In this document: positions 8,324-17,142 of the stretch, piece by piece | How positions within the stretch are numbered: position 1 is the stretch's first letter | Layout of the letters: every line of letters starts with the position of its first letter | Source: CAISOG01 sp044375625 | Lineage (GTDB): Bacteria; Pseudomonadota; Alphaproteobacteria; CAISOG01 | Length of the DNA stretch: 64,000 nt | Assembly (NCBI GenBank): GCA_044375625.1 | Contig: JBILMH010000001.1 | Span: 11,292-75,291 of the forward strand | Direction: 5' to 3' | Notes under the pieces: generated by a model | What the model was told of the DNA's origin: nothing | Databases searched by the model: none | What the model saw: only the letters and a program-made list of their open reading frames with translations | Program-made: the position numbers and the translations under genes

Positions 8324-9924
8324 GGTTCTAACGTGTTGTTTTGGTTGGAATTGCTAGCTTTGGCCTTGCGCTTGCTTTTGCCCTTCAGGGGATTAAAGCG
8401 CGCCAAATCGCCCCAAGCATAAACCCGCATCCACCCCAACAGCAAGAAGTACAGAGCGCTGGCCGCCGCAATAATCACACCAAGGCCGATAACCTTTGCC
8501 AGCAGATGCCCGTCCAGATAGGGGGTCAGCAGCGGGCGGGTAAGAGCCAGCAGCAGTGCCATCGACAGGGCGGCTATCACGATTTTTTGCAGGGTGTTGC
8601 GTAGGCGAAAATCGCCCAACCAATAGCCACGCTTATGCGACAGCCAGGCCAGGGCTGCAACATTGCCCCAGGAGGATAGGGCGGTGGCCAGGGCTATGCC
8701 AACCTGCGCCATTGGCCAGATCAGCAGCAGCTTTAGGATAAGGCTGGCGCCCAACCCTGCCAGCGCGATTTTCACCGGCGTGCGGGTATCACCATGGGCG
8801 TAGAACCCTGGCGTAAAGACTTTAATCAGTACATAGGCGGGCAGGCCGATGACATAGGCCTGCAGGGTGGCGGCGGTGGCGATGGCATCGGTGGGCAGAA
8901 ATTTGCCGCGCTGAAACAGGGTGACGATAATCGGAAAAGCCAGCAGCAGCAGGCCGATGGCGGCGGGCAGGGTGATGGCCAACCCCAACTCTATCGCCCG
9001 ATTTTGAATATGGTGGCTGCCCTGATGATCGCCATCCGCCAGTTTTTTGGACAACAGCGGAATCAGGCTGGTGCCCAGGGCAACCCCAATAACGCCCAGC
9101 GGCAATTGGTTCAGTCGATCGGCAAAGTACAGATAGGAAATGGCGCCCTGATCCAAATAACTGGCCAGCTGCATATCGATAATCACACTAAGGTACAGGC
9201 CGCCCGCACCCAGGGAGACGGGCACCATCCGCCGCAACATGGTGCGCACCTCTGGCGTCAGGGCGGGACGGCGCAGGCGTGGTTGCACCCCTGCCTTTTT
9301 GCAAGCGCGCCAGCACCAGGCCAGCTGCAACACACCAGCCAGCGTTATCGACCATGACAGCCAATAGCCCGCCACCGCCGCATCCCCAACCCGTAGCAGC
9401 ATTGCCAGGATCATGACGGCGTTTAACAGGGTTGGCATGCTGGCAGGAACCGCAAAACGCTCATGCGCGTTCAGCAGGCTGCTAAGCAGGGTGACCAGCG
9501 ACACAAAAAACAGATAGGGAAAGGTAATGCGGCAAAAATCAATCGCCAGCGCCAAGACATCAGGCTTGCTGCCAAAACCTGAGGCAAAGGCATGAATGAC
9601 ATAGGGCATCCCGATTTCCACCAGCAGCAGAAAGGGGATTAGCACGGTTACCAACACCGCCAACGCCTGTTCGGCAAACAACAACGCCCCCTGTTTGCCA
9701 TCGTTTTTCAGGCATTTGGTGTATTGCGGCACAAAGGCGGCGTTAAACGTACCCTCACCAAAAAATTGGCGAAAAAAATTGGGCAGGCGAAAGGCTACCA
9801 AAAAGGCGTCGGCGATTGGCCCCGCCCCCAACACCGCCGCCAACATCGAATCGCGGATGAATCCGACAACGCGGCTAAGCATCGTTAGGCCGCTGATGGT
9901 GGTAAAGGCTTTGGCAAGGCTCAT
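8320..9924 (-). CDS. murJ: MurJ lipid II flippase
   Basis: An inner-membrane protein of the MOP/MviN family that flips lipid II to the periplasm for peptidoglycan assembly. The 534 residues show about 14 hydrophobic segments. The family-typical N terminus MSLAKAFTTISGLTMLSRVVG leads into the GPIADAFLVAFRLPNFFRQ and GEGTFNAAFVPQY motifs, the latter with the conserved substrate-cavity region. The C terminus is very basic (KGKSKRKAKASNSNQNN). The gene starts 24 bp after atpC and overlaps trpS by 4 bp, so all four minus-strand genes are probably co-transcribed. Confidence 0.95.
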   Translation of the reverse strand: MSLAKAFTTISGLTMLSRVVGFIRDSMLAAVLGAGPIADAFLVAFRLPNFFRQFFGEGTFNAAFVPQYTKCLKNDGKQGALLFAEQALAVLVTVLIPFLLLVEIGMPYVIHAFASGFGSKPDVLALAIDFCRITFPYLFFVSLVTLLSSLLNAHERFAVPASMPTLLNAVMILAMLLRVGDAAVAGYWLSWSITLAGVLQLAWCWRACKKAGVQPRLRRPALTPEVRTMLRRMVPVSLGAGGLYLSVIIDMQLASYLDQGAISYLYFADRLNQLPLGVIGVALGTSLIPLLSKKLADGDHQGSHHIQNRAIELGLAITLPAAIGLLLLAFPIIVTLFQRGKFLPTDAIATAATLQAYVIGLPAYVLIKVFTPGFYAHGDTRTPVKIALAGLGASLILKLLLIWPMAQVGIALATALSSWGNVAALAWLSHKRGYWLGDFRLRNTLQKIVIAALSMALLLALTRPLLTPYLDGHLLAKVIGLGVIIAAASALYFLLLGWMRVYAWGDLARFNPLKGKSKRKAKASNSNQNNTLEP

Positions 9925-9948
9925 GAAATTAAACTTAATGAGCGTTGA

Positions 9949-10254
9949 TTAGCCGCCCTGCAGGCTGGTGACCATCAGGGTTACGGTATCGTTGGACACT
10001 TCATAGAAGCCGCCAGTGGGCAGAAATTCGCGAATCTGCCCATCGGTTAAGGCAACAACCACGGGCTTGCCATCCAAAATGCCCGCCAAATTGGCATGGT
10101 GCACCAAAATTTGCCTCTGGCCAATGCTGTCATGCAACGATACGGATTGCGCGTTCAGCTCAATTGGGGGCTGATTGGGGGTCAGCAGGCGCACCAACAA
10201 CTGTTGATGCTGCCCGCCGCCATCATGACCGCTGGTGGATTGCAATACCGCCAT
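9949..10254 (-). CDS. atpC: ATP synthase F1 epsilon subunit, short form
   Basis: The product matches the N-terminal beta-sandwich of the F1 epsilon subunit, which links gamma to the c-ring. Supporting segments are LLTPNQPPIELNAQSVSLHDSIGQ and a late LPTGGFYEVSNDTVTLMV strand, where most epsilons have ...GGFAEVSGNTVTILA. At 101 residues it ends with the sandwich and lacks the C-terminal helical hairpin (about 35-40 residues) that inhibits ATP hydrolysis in many species. It is quite divergent. Position directly after atpD, with stop and start overlapping by one base, confirms identity. Confidence 0.85.
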   Translation of the reverse strand: MAVLQSTSGHDGGGQHQQLLVRLLTPNQPPIELNAQSVSLHDSIGQRQILVHHANLAGILDGKPVVVALTDGQIREFLPTGGFYEVSNDTVTLMVTSLQGG

Positions 10255-11816
10255 TACGCCGCCGCCAATTCTGCCGCCAATTTTTTGGCTTTTTCGACGG
10301 CTTCTTCAATCGTGCCGACCATGTAAAAGGCCGCTTCGGGCAGGTCGTCATAATCCCCGCTCAGGATGCCCTTAAAGCTGCGGATGGTATCCTCCAGCTT
10401 CACAAAAATCCCTGGCGATCCTGTAAAGACTTCGGCCACATGGAACGGTTGCGACAGGAAGCGTTGAATCTTACGCGCCCGTGCTACGGTCAGCTTGTCA
10501 GCCTCCGACAGCTCATCCATGCCCAAAATGGCGATGATGTCCTGCAGCGATTTGTAAGATTGCAGCACCTTTTGCACATCGCGGGCAACCTGATAATGCT
10601 CCAAACCTACCACATTCGGGTCAAGAATGCGGGAGGTGGAGTCCAGCGGGTCAACCGCGGGGTAAATCCCCTGCTCAGCAATCGCACGGTTCAACACGGT
10701 GGTGGCGTCCAGGTGGCTAAAGCTGGTGGCAGGCGCCGGGTCGGTCAAGTCATCGGCGGGCACGTAAATAGCCTGCACCGAGGTAATCGATCCCTTATGG
10801 GTTGTGGTAATCCGTTCCTGCAACGTACCCATGTCGGTGGCCAGGGTGGGTTGATAGCCCACGGCTGAGGGGATACGCCCCAACAGCGCCGACACTTCGG
10901 AACCAGCCTGGGTAAAGCGGAAAATGTTGTCGATGAAGAACAACACATCCTGCCCCTCCTCATCCCGAAAATACTCGGCCAGGGTTAGGCCGGACAGGGC
11001 AACGCGGGCACGCGCCCCGGGCGGCTCATTCATCTGACCATAGACCAGGGCGACTTTGGAACCCGCGGTCGAACCCTTATCATCAATCTTAATAACGCCC
11101 GCATCCTTCATTTCGTGATACAGGTCGTTACCCTCCCGCGTGCGCTCACCCACGCCAGCAAACACCGACACGCCGCCGTGCGCCTTAGCGATGTTGTTAA
11201 TCAATTCTTGAATCAAAACGGTTTTGCCAACGCCCGCCCCGCCGAAAAGACCAATTTTACCGCCCTTTGAATAGGGACACAGCAGGTCGATAACCTTAAT
11301 CCCCGTCACCAGCACTTCGGTTTCGGTGGCCTGTTCGGTAAAGGCGGGGGCGTCGCGGTGGATGGAGGAGGTGCGCTTGGTAACCAGCGGCACGCCATCG
11401 TCAATCACTTCGCCAACCACATTCAAAATACGGCCAAGGGTTTCGGGGCCAACCGGCACATGGATGGGATGACCAGTTGCCACCACCGCCTGCCCACGAA
11501 CCAGGCCATCGGTGGCATCCATCGCAATCGTCCGAACAACATTGTCGCCCAGATGCTGCGCCACCTCTAACACCAAACGCTGGTTGTGGTTGACCACCTC
11601 AAGTGCGGTTAGCATGGCGGGCATGGCACCCTCAAACAGCACATCGACCACGGGGCCAATCACCTGAGCAATGGTGCCGGTGGCAATGCCATCGTTGGTC
11701 ACAGCCTTGGTGTCCGGAGCTTTGCCCTTGGCCGTTTCAGGCTTGGGGGCGGCTGTGGCGGTGCCAGCAGCAGCAGTCTTGGGTGAAGCGACAGTGGGTT
11801 TTTTGGTAGTAGCCAT
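10254..11816 (-). CDS. atpD: ATP synthase F1 beta subunit
   Basis: The catalytic subunit of F1, synthesising ATP in the cytoplasmic head of the ATP synthase. The P-loop GGAGVGKT lies at residues 192-199, with the family segments GERTREGNDLYHEM and ALSGLTLAEYFRDEEGQDVLFF intact. It begins with an Ala/Lys/Pro/Thr-rich extension of about 43 residues before GTIAQVIGPVVDVLF; similar extensions are known in rhizobial and other alphaproteobacterial beta subunits. An AGGA box precedes the ATG. The usual upstream genes atpH, atpA and atpG are absent; an unrelated unknown gene lies upstream. The F1 genes are therefore split in this genome. Confidence 0.97.
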   Translation of the reverse strand: MATTKKPTVASPKTAAAGTATAAPKPETAKGKAPDTKAVTNDGIATGTIAQVIGPVVDVLFEGAMPAMLTALEVVNHNQRLVLEVAQHLGDNVVRTIAMDATDGLVRGQAVVATGHPIHVPVGPETLGRILNVVGEVIDDGVPLVTKRTSSIHRDAPAFTEQATETEVLVTGIKVIDLLCPYSKGGKIGLFGGAGVGKTVLIQELINNIAKAHGGVSVFAGVGERTREGNDLYHEMKDAGVIKIDDKGSTAGSKVALVYGQMNEPPGARARVALSGLTLAEYFRDEEGQDVLFFIDNIFRFTQAGSEVSALLGRIPSAVGYQPTLATDMGTLQERITTTHKGSITSVQAIYVPADDLTDPAPATSFSHLDATTVLNRAIAEQGIYPAVDPLDSTSRILDPNVVGLEHYQVARDVQKVLQSYKSLQDIIAILGMDELSEADKLTVARARKIQRFLSQPFHVAEVFTGSPGIFVKLEDTIRSFKGILSGDYDDLPEAAFYMVGTIEEAVEKAKKLAAELAAA

Positions 11817-12002
11817 TTTACGTACATCCTAGCTGAAAAAATCGGTGCGACATCAGTTGATCACGTGGCTGATATAAACCGTTTTGTCCCAAAGGTTAAG
11901 TCAAAAATGCATCGACCTGTGGGATGGTGTTTTTAGTGGCTTTTGCGGGGATAATCGAATCGTCATGAACCATCCGATTCGGGGCAATTATGCGTGACCT
12001 GC

Positions 12003-12488
12003 CTAGCTTTTTTTATAAGCGGCGGCCAGTTGCCCCAAAGTTTCCTGTTGCCGCTTGGCGGCGATTTTGCCTAAAGAAGGCGGGCGTTCAATCGGTTTGG
12101 TCAATTGGCTAATGACAGTGACCGAACCGCTGGACGGCGCGCTGACGGCATCGGGCTGCGTATGACCCCAGGCCTGAACCACCTGATCAATCTGCTGTGC
12201 GGACAGGGCGGCATCAGATTTCGATAGGGAAGCGGAAGAGGTTGCAGGTTTTGCGTCGTTTTTGACTGAACCAGCGGCTTGTTGGCTAAAGCGATCGGCA
12301 ATGCCATAGCTTTGCGCCACCTTTGCCACCATGCCAGAAACCGCGCCGTTAAGCCAGGGATCAACAATGGCCAGCAGCAGGCGGCTATCCTCACGGCAAC
12401 GCTTACGCAACAACAAACTCGCCCGTTGATAGTCGTTATCGCTATCAGCAAGCGCCTCAAGAACCGCATCGGTTAGAACAGCAGACAT
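12003..12488 (-). CDS. Conserved-looking hypothetical protein upstream of atpD
   Basis: I do not recognise this 161-residue protein. The first 60 residues look folded and mostly helical (DAVLEALADSDNDYQRASLL, then RCREDSRLLLAIVDPWLNGAV). A Ser/Ala/Lys-rich linker follows, and the C terminus is basic (KIAAKRQQETLGQLAAAYKK). There is no signal peptide or membrane segment. It shares the strand of ccmF and atpD, with an 85-bp gap behind ccmF and a 186-bp gap before atpD. The DNA between it and atpD holds an inverted repeat CGAATCG (11956-11962) / CGATTCG (11975-11981). Codon use resembles the neighbours, which supports it being a real gene. Confidence 0.6.
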   Translation of the reverse strand: MSAVLTDAVLEALADSDNDYQRASLLLRKRCREDSRLLLAIVDPWLNGAVSGMVAKVAQSYGIADRFSQQAAGSVKNDAKPATSSASLSKSDAALSAQQIDQVVQAWGHTQPDAVSAPSSGSVTVISQLTKPIERPPSLGKIAAKRQQETLGQLAAAYKKS

Positions 12489-12573
12489 AGAATTAAGAAT
12501 GGCGCAATTTGGTTAAAAACTTGTTAAGGCAGGGGTGGGAGGGGGGCGCCCGACTTAAGGCGCATGTCTAGCC

Positions 12574-14622
12574 TTAGAGGGCTGGCGGCTGGTGCGAAAT
12601 TGGCTTCAAAGATTGCCAGCTGCGGATGGCGCCTAGCCAGGCGGCCAGGGTGGCCAGCACGACTGCCGCCCACAGCCAACTTATCAGCGGGTTGATCAAG
12701 AATTTAATGGTTAAAGTGCCCGCCGCAATATCGGGTTGGCCAATGACCACATACAAATCGCGCCACAGTCCATAATCTACGGCTGCCTCGCTGGTTACCA
12801 TTTCCTCAACCTGATAGTGACGTTTTTCGCTGGTCAGCAAAATGGGGTGGCTGGAAGGATTATGGGCGGGGCGAATGGCCACCACCGCCTGCCAAGTGCT
12901 ATAATTTGCTCCGTTTTGGCCGATAGGAATTTCCCGCAACTGTTGCAGGGTTAGTTGATAGGAACCAGCAACCACACCCTTACCAGGCGCCAGTTTGACG
13001 ATATAGGATTGCTGCCACAAGCTGGCGCCAACCATGCCGATAGCCGCCAACCCCGCGGCCAAATGTGCCAAAGCCATAACCCGCCGTTGAGGTCGCCAAA
13101 TCGGCGCCCAATTTTGGATAATTGCCAGTCCCCCCATGGCAACAATCACACCCCCCGCTATCCAATGCCAACCAATCCACAGATTCAGTACGCTGGCCAA
13201 GACCAACAAAGCCAGGGCTGGCCAACGGTATCGCTTTAGGCCAGGTGATGTTGGTGATTTATCGGTTCGCGCCAAATGTGGCAATCCGACCACCCCGCCT
13301 AGCAACAACAACAACAGGGGCACCACCATCTGCTGATAAAAATCGCCCGCCACCGCCATCGGGGAATCGGTAACCGTCTGATGCAGCAGGGGATAGGCGG
13401 TGCCCAGCAGCACGGTGACAGCGGTTAAGGCAAAAATTAAATAGCCAAACAACAGCCAGGCCGATGGCGAAAGCCAGGAGGTTTTGGTCGCCACGGGGGC
13501 TGTTGGGGCAACGGGGACGCGCAACGCGAATAAAGCAAGGCTGGCCAGGGTGACCACCGCCGTAATGGCCAGCAGCACACTACCCCTGGCAGGATCCAGG
13601 GCAAAGGCGTGGACAGAGGTTAACAGGCCGGATCGTACCAAAAACATCGCCAACAGCGTGCTGCCCAAGGTAAAAATCGCCAAAAGATGGGGGGCAGATG
13701 CCCATGCAGCTTCCTGCACAGCTTGCACCTGTTGTTGACCCTGCTGCTGTTCTGATGGCTGTCGTTGCAAATTCAGGGCGTGCATCAGGGCGCTGGCAAA
13801 CAGCCAGGGAATCAGTGCGGCATTCTCCACCGGATCCCAAAACCACCACCCGCCCCAGCCCAATTCCCGATAAGCCCACCAACTGCCCAGCGCGATCCCC
13901 AACGTTAACCACCCCCAGGATAGCAACAGCCATGGGCGCGCTAGGATTGTCCAGGCTGGTTCATCCCCGCTGCTTTCAGACGATGCGGTTGATACGGTGG
14001 TGGCGGCGAATGGGGTAGGGCAATGGTTGCCCAACAAGGCCGCTATCGATAGGGCAAAAGCGATGGTGATTCCTGTCAGGCCAAGGTACAGCACGGGGGG
14101 ATGGATGGCCAGGCCAATATCCTGCAGCAAGGGGTTTAAGCCAGCGCCAGATTTAGGCGCAATCGGCAACCGCCAAAATGGGTTGGAAAGGATTAAGGCA
14201 TAGCCTGTCAGCAGGATTTGTAGCCCCCCCAGAACCGCTAAGGCACGGCCAGTTAGCTTAGGAGCCAATCGTTGCGCGGGATGCCAGGCCAGCGCCGCCG
14301 CATATAATCCCATCCACAGCAGCCACAACAGCAGGGATCCCTCATGATTGCCCCAGGCGCCCGTGATGCGATACAGCAACGGGGCGTTGGCGTTGGTGTT
14401 TTGGGCGACATTCGCCAGGCTAAGGTCAACATTGACATAGGCCGCAATCAGACTGGCCATCGATAGGGTTAGGACTGTGGCGTTTAGGCCAGCAATTTCA
14501 GGCAAAAAGCTGCTGAATCTTGGCCAAAAGCGACTGCCCGCCAACAGCTGTAGCCCTGCCAGACACAGGCTAAGCTGCAAAAGGGTTTGTCCCAAGTCAC
14601 CGAAATCAACAAAACTGGTCAT
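12574..14622 (-). CDS. ccmF: CcmF, cytochrome c haem lyase subunit
   Basis: A large inner-membrane protein of the system I cytochrome c maturation complex, which with CcmH ligates haem to apocytochrome c in the periplasm. It has some 14-15 hydrophobic segments and the haem-handling WWD-type motif as WGGWWFWDPVENAALIPWL. The conserved GSLLLWLLWMGLYAA and AIHPPVLYLG segments also fit. The frame opens at a TTG (14640), but the ATG at 14622 begins MTSFVDFGDLG, as in homologues, giving 682 residues. No other ccm gene is in the window, so the ccm cluster is dispersed. Confidence 0.95.
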   Translation of the reverse strand: MTSFVDFGDLGQTLLQLSLCLAGLQLLAGSRFWPRFSSFLPEIAGLNATVLTLSMASLIAAYVNVDLSLANVAQNTNANAPLLYRITGAWGNHEGSLLLWLLWMGLYAAALAWHPAQRLAPKLTGRALAVLGGLQILLTGYALILSNPFWRLPIAPKSGAGLNPLLQDIGLAIHPPVLYLGLTGITIAFALSIAALLGNHCPTPFAATTVSTASSESSGDEPAWTILARPWLLLSWGWLTLGIALGSWWAYRELGWGGWWFWDPVENAALIPWLFASALMHALNLQRQPSEQQQGQQQVQAVQEAAWASAPHLLAIFTLGSTLLAMFLVRSGLLTSVHAFALDPARGSVLLAITAVVTLASLALFALRVPVAPTAPVATKTSWLSPSAWLLFGYLIFALTAVTVLLGTAYPLLHQTVTDSPMAVAGDFYQQMVVPLLLLLLGGVVGLPHLARTDKSPTSPGLKRYRWPALALLVLASVLNLWIGWHWIAGGVIVAMGGLAIIQNWAPIWRPQRRVMALAHLAAGLAAIGMVGASLWQQSYIVKLAPGKGVVAGSYQLTLQQLREIPIGQNGANYSTWQAVVAIRPAHNPSSHPILLTSEKRHYQVEEMVTSEAAVDYGLWRDLYVVIGQPDIAAGTLTIKFLINPLISWLWAAVVLATLAAWLGAIRSWQSLKPISHQPPAL

Positions 14623-14794
14623 TATAGGGGCGTTTTCCAAAAAAATGATGCTGTGGGCGGGTGCGAGTTATGGATGATGCGTGAGGCGACTGCTAGGCTT
14701 AAGTTTTTGTTAAGCGCCTAAGGCATAAACTGATTTTGGTCAATGGTCGCATTTTCTCCTGCCATTTTCTTTTGCACTTTATTTTGAGAATTTA

Positions 14795-15127
14795 ATGCCA
14801 TCTGGATTCCTTCACCATCTATTTATGCAGTTTGATGCTATAGCCAAACGCCTGCCAGAAGATACTACAAAGGCTGGCGAAGGCATGCGGGAGGGTGTCC
14901 CATCCTGGTTCATTTTGTATGGATTGGATGAGCCAGGGGGGGAGCGGTTGCAGCAAAAGCACTTCAAAAGCTCAGGAATCACGGTAGATCAAATCAAATC
15001 CACCGAGGCCTTTAAAAATCTTATTGCGATAGGGGATCGGGCGGGTTTTCGCCTGGAATTGTCTGAGCAGGTTGATCCCAATGACAGTGTTCCCGTCTAT
15101 CTTTTGGTCGTAAGCGGCTGGGTTTAG
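14795..15127 (+). CDS. Small protein of unknown function ahead of a pentapeptide protein
   Basis: A 110-residue protein I cannot assign. Its sequence looks like a compact alpha/beta domain, with a strand SWFILYGLDEPGGERL, a helix ITVDQIKSTEAFKNLIAIGD and a closing strand VPVYLLVVSGWV. There is no signal peptide. It ends 6 bp before the start of the 426-residue pentapeptide protein, and the ribosome site of that gene (AGGGGG) overlaps its stop, so the two are almost certainly co-transcribed and probably work together. A GAGAAT stretch before the ATG is only a weak ribosome site. Confidence 0.65.
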   Translation: MPSGFLHHLFMQFDAIAKRLPEDTTKAGEGMREGVPSWFILYGLDEPGGERLQQKHFKSSGITVDQIKSTEAFKNLIAIGDRAGFRLELSEQVDPNDSVPVYLLVVSGWV

Positions 15128-15133
15128 GGGGCA

Positions 15134-16414
15134 ATGGCCATGACCAATCAATTGACAGATATCGAAAAAAAAATCCTGGAACACGAAGCGTGGGTTGATG
15201 GAGAGGAAACAGGATCTCGTTTGGTGCTTTCTGGTCGGTCCTTAGCAAGAATCCAAATGCCTAATCGCATGCTTAAGTCGGCAAAAATGATGGGTTGTGA
15301 TCTGCAAGAGGGCAATTTTGCAGGAACCGATCTAAGTTTTTCAGATTTGTTTTGTTCCAATTTGGAACGCGCCAATTTTTCCGAAGCCAATTTGATGCGT
15401 GCCAGCATGCGTGGGGTTAAAATTCGTAACGCCAATCTACGTGGAGCCAATTTAACGGAGGCCGATTTGCGGGCGGGGGCGATTGTTCGCCATGTTAATG
15501 AGGCCGCGGAAGAGGTCAGGACGGATCTGTCGTTCAGTCGGTTGGATGACGCCGTTATGCCCAATGTTAATCTAAATGGCGCGGATTTGCGCAATGCCAT
15601 CATGACAGGTGCTAACCTTAAAGGGGCTTATCTGCGCGGATGCAACTTGAGTTCCGTGGATTTGCGTAATGCGGATTTATCCAATGTGGACTTGTCCAAT
15701 GCTGATTTAAGCTTTGCCAATCTTAAGGGGTCATCCCTAAGCTATGCTGTCATCAGTCGTACCAGTTTTGACAACGCTGTTGTTGATAATATGGATATCA
15801 CGGGCACAGTCTTTGATGATAGCGCCCCGGCTGAACTGGTTGACATGCTGCAAGATAAAAGCCGCAACCAACCCCGCAAATTGGATGAGGTGTTGGCCAA
15901 CCATGTGCAATGGATTGATTCACAGGGTGCCAAGGGGCAGCGGGCGATATTGGTCAAACGGGATCTTAGTAGTTTTGATTTGAATCATGTCAATCTTAGT
16001 GGGGCTGATTTACAAGAAGTTTTACTAATTGAGGCCAATTTGTTCCGTGCACTTTTGGTCATGACGAATCTTAGTGCCGCCAACTTGCGGGATGCCAATC
16101 TGTCCAAAGCCAATTTGGCTGGTGCCAATTTAACAGGTGCTGACCTTAGCCATGCCGATCTTAGAGATGCTGTTCTTAAGGCTATCATTTCGCGTGCCAG
16201 TAGTGCGCTCCCAGGTTCCAAATTGTGGCCAACCAACCTTAGCAATGCCAGGTTGGTGAACAGCAATCTTAATGGCGTGAATTTGACGGGGGCAAACCTG
16301 GCTGGTGCTGACCTTCGGGGAGCCAGCCTGCGTCGCGCCGTGCTTATAGGTGCCAATCTGACGGGGGCTAATATCGATAAAGCCGACTTCACCGATGCCA
16401 TTTTGAAACAATAG
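15134..16414 (+). CDS. Large two-module pentapeptide-repeat protein
   Basis: This 426-residue protein is built from two similar halves. Each half opens with a header containing H-x2-W and a downstream G-x-R: residues 17-29 (LEHEAWVDGEETGSR) and about 257-269 (NHVQWIDSQGAKGQR). A long run of A(N/D)L(S/R/T)xx pentapeptide repeats follows each. The repeats predict two right-handed beta-helical rods. The first half contains a charged insert around residues 117-135 (IVRHVNEAAEEVRTD). The protein is clearly a paralogue of the one at 50746, which has the same plan. There is no signal peptide or enzymatic motif, so it may be a scaffold or protein-binding rod. Start could be 15134 or 15140. Confidence 0.85.
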   Translation: MAMTNQLTDIEKKILEHEAWVDGEETGSRLVLSGRSLARIQMPNRMLKSAKMMGCDLQEGNFAGTDLSFSDLFCSNLERANFSEANLMRASMRGVKIRNANLRGANLTEADLRAGAIVRHVNEAAEEVRTDLSFSRLDDAVMPNVNLNGADLRNAIMTGANLKGAYLRGCNLSSVDLRNADLSNVDLSNADLSFANLKGSSLSYAVISRTSFDNAVVDNMDITGTVFDDSAPAELVDMLQDKSRNQPRKLDEVLANHVQWIDSQGAKGQRAILVKRDLSSFDLNHVNLSGADLQEVLLIEANLFRALLVMTNLSAANLRDANLSKANLAGANLTGADLSHADLRDAVLKAIISRASSALPGSKLWPTNLSNARLVNSNLNGVNLTGANLAGADLRGASLRRAVLIGANLTGANIDKADFTDAILKQ

Positions 16415-16459
16415 AGTGGATTGTTTGGGACTGTTTCTGGCTTTATGATTCTATAAGCA

Positions 16460-16483
16460 ATTAAAAAACAATGATTTTTTAAT
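16460..16483 (+). terminator. AT-rich hairpin after the pentapeptide gene
   Basis: A perfect inverted repeat ATTAAAAAA (16460-16468) / TTTTTTAAT (16475-16483) with a 6-nt loop lies 46 bp after the stop codon. The right arm supplies the T run itself. The stem is weak, so this is a tentative terminator. Confidence 0.4.
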
Positions 16484-16660
16484 CGGGCTTGGCAGAGAGA
16501 CGCGATTTGTTTATAGTCCGTTCCTATGGCTGTTCGATACACCAACGATCTTCCGATCCTATGCTTAACCAACCAGGCATTCATGCAGACGTTTACGCTA
16601 ACCCCGTTTGCGTCTAAAGGAATGACTTCGTTAGGCGCCTGAGTCACCCTTTAGCTGTTA

Positions 16661-17131
16661 ATGGTCGCAATGCCCAAACCCAAACTGCTGCTGTTGCATG
16701 GTCCCAACCTAAATATGTTAGGTTTGCGTGAACCATCGATTTACGGATCGGTGACGATGGCGCAAATTGATCAACGCTGCCAACAATTGGCATCTGAGCT
16801 GGGCTATGACCTTAACTGCCGCCAAAGCAACCATGAGGGGCAGTTGGTTGATTGGTTGCAGGCAGCCGCAGGCGAATTTGTCGGCATTGTCATCAATCCT
16901 GGTGCCTACAGCCACAGTTCAATTGCCTTGCTGGATGCCATCCGCGCGATTAGCATTCCTGTTGTCGAGGTGCATTTGTCCAACATCCATGCGCGGGAGG
17001 CTTTTCGAAGCCACAGCGTGACGGCGGCCGGCGTTGTTGGCCTTATCAGTGGCTTTGGTGCCGACAGTTACCTGCTGGGCGTTCGCGCCGTGGCACAGTT
17101 GTTGGCCGATTCTGTTTCTTCTTCATCCTAA
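16661..17131 (+). CDS. aroQ: Type II 3-dehydroquinate dehydratase
   Basis: This enzyme converts 3-dehydroquinate to 3-dehydroshikimate in the shikimate pathway for aromatic amino acids. The sequence carries the family signatures LLLHGPNLNMLGLREPSIYG (with the active-site Tyr), SNHEGQLVDWL, INPGAYSHSSIALLDA and EVHLSNIHAREAFR. Its 156 residues are close to the usual 145-150. The ATG at 16670 (MPKPKLLLLHGP) is the more family-like start; 16661 adds three residues. It is followed 11 bp later by accB, the common alphaproteobacterial order aroQ-accB-accC. Confidence 0.97.
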   Translation: MVAMPKPKLLLLHGPNLNMLGLREPSIYGSVTMAQIDQRCQQLASELGYDLNCRQSNHEGQLVDWLQAAAGEFVGIVINPGAYSHSSIALLDAIRAISIPVVEVHLSNIHAREAFRSHSVTAAGVVGLISGFGADSYLLGVRAVAQLLADSVSSSS

Positions 17132-17142
17132 CCATCTATTGA

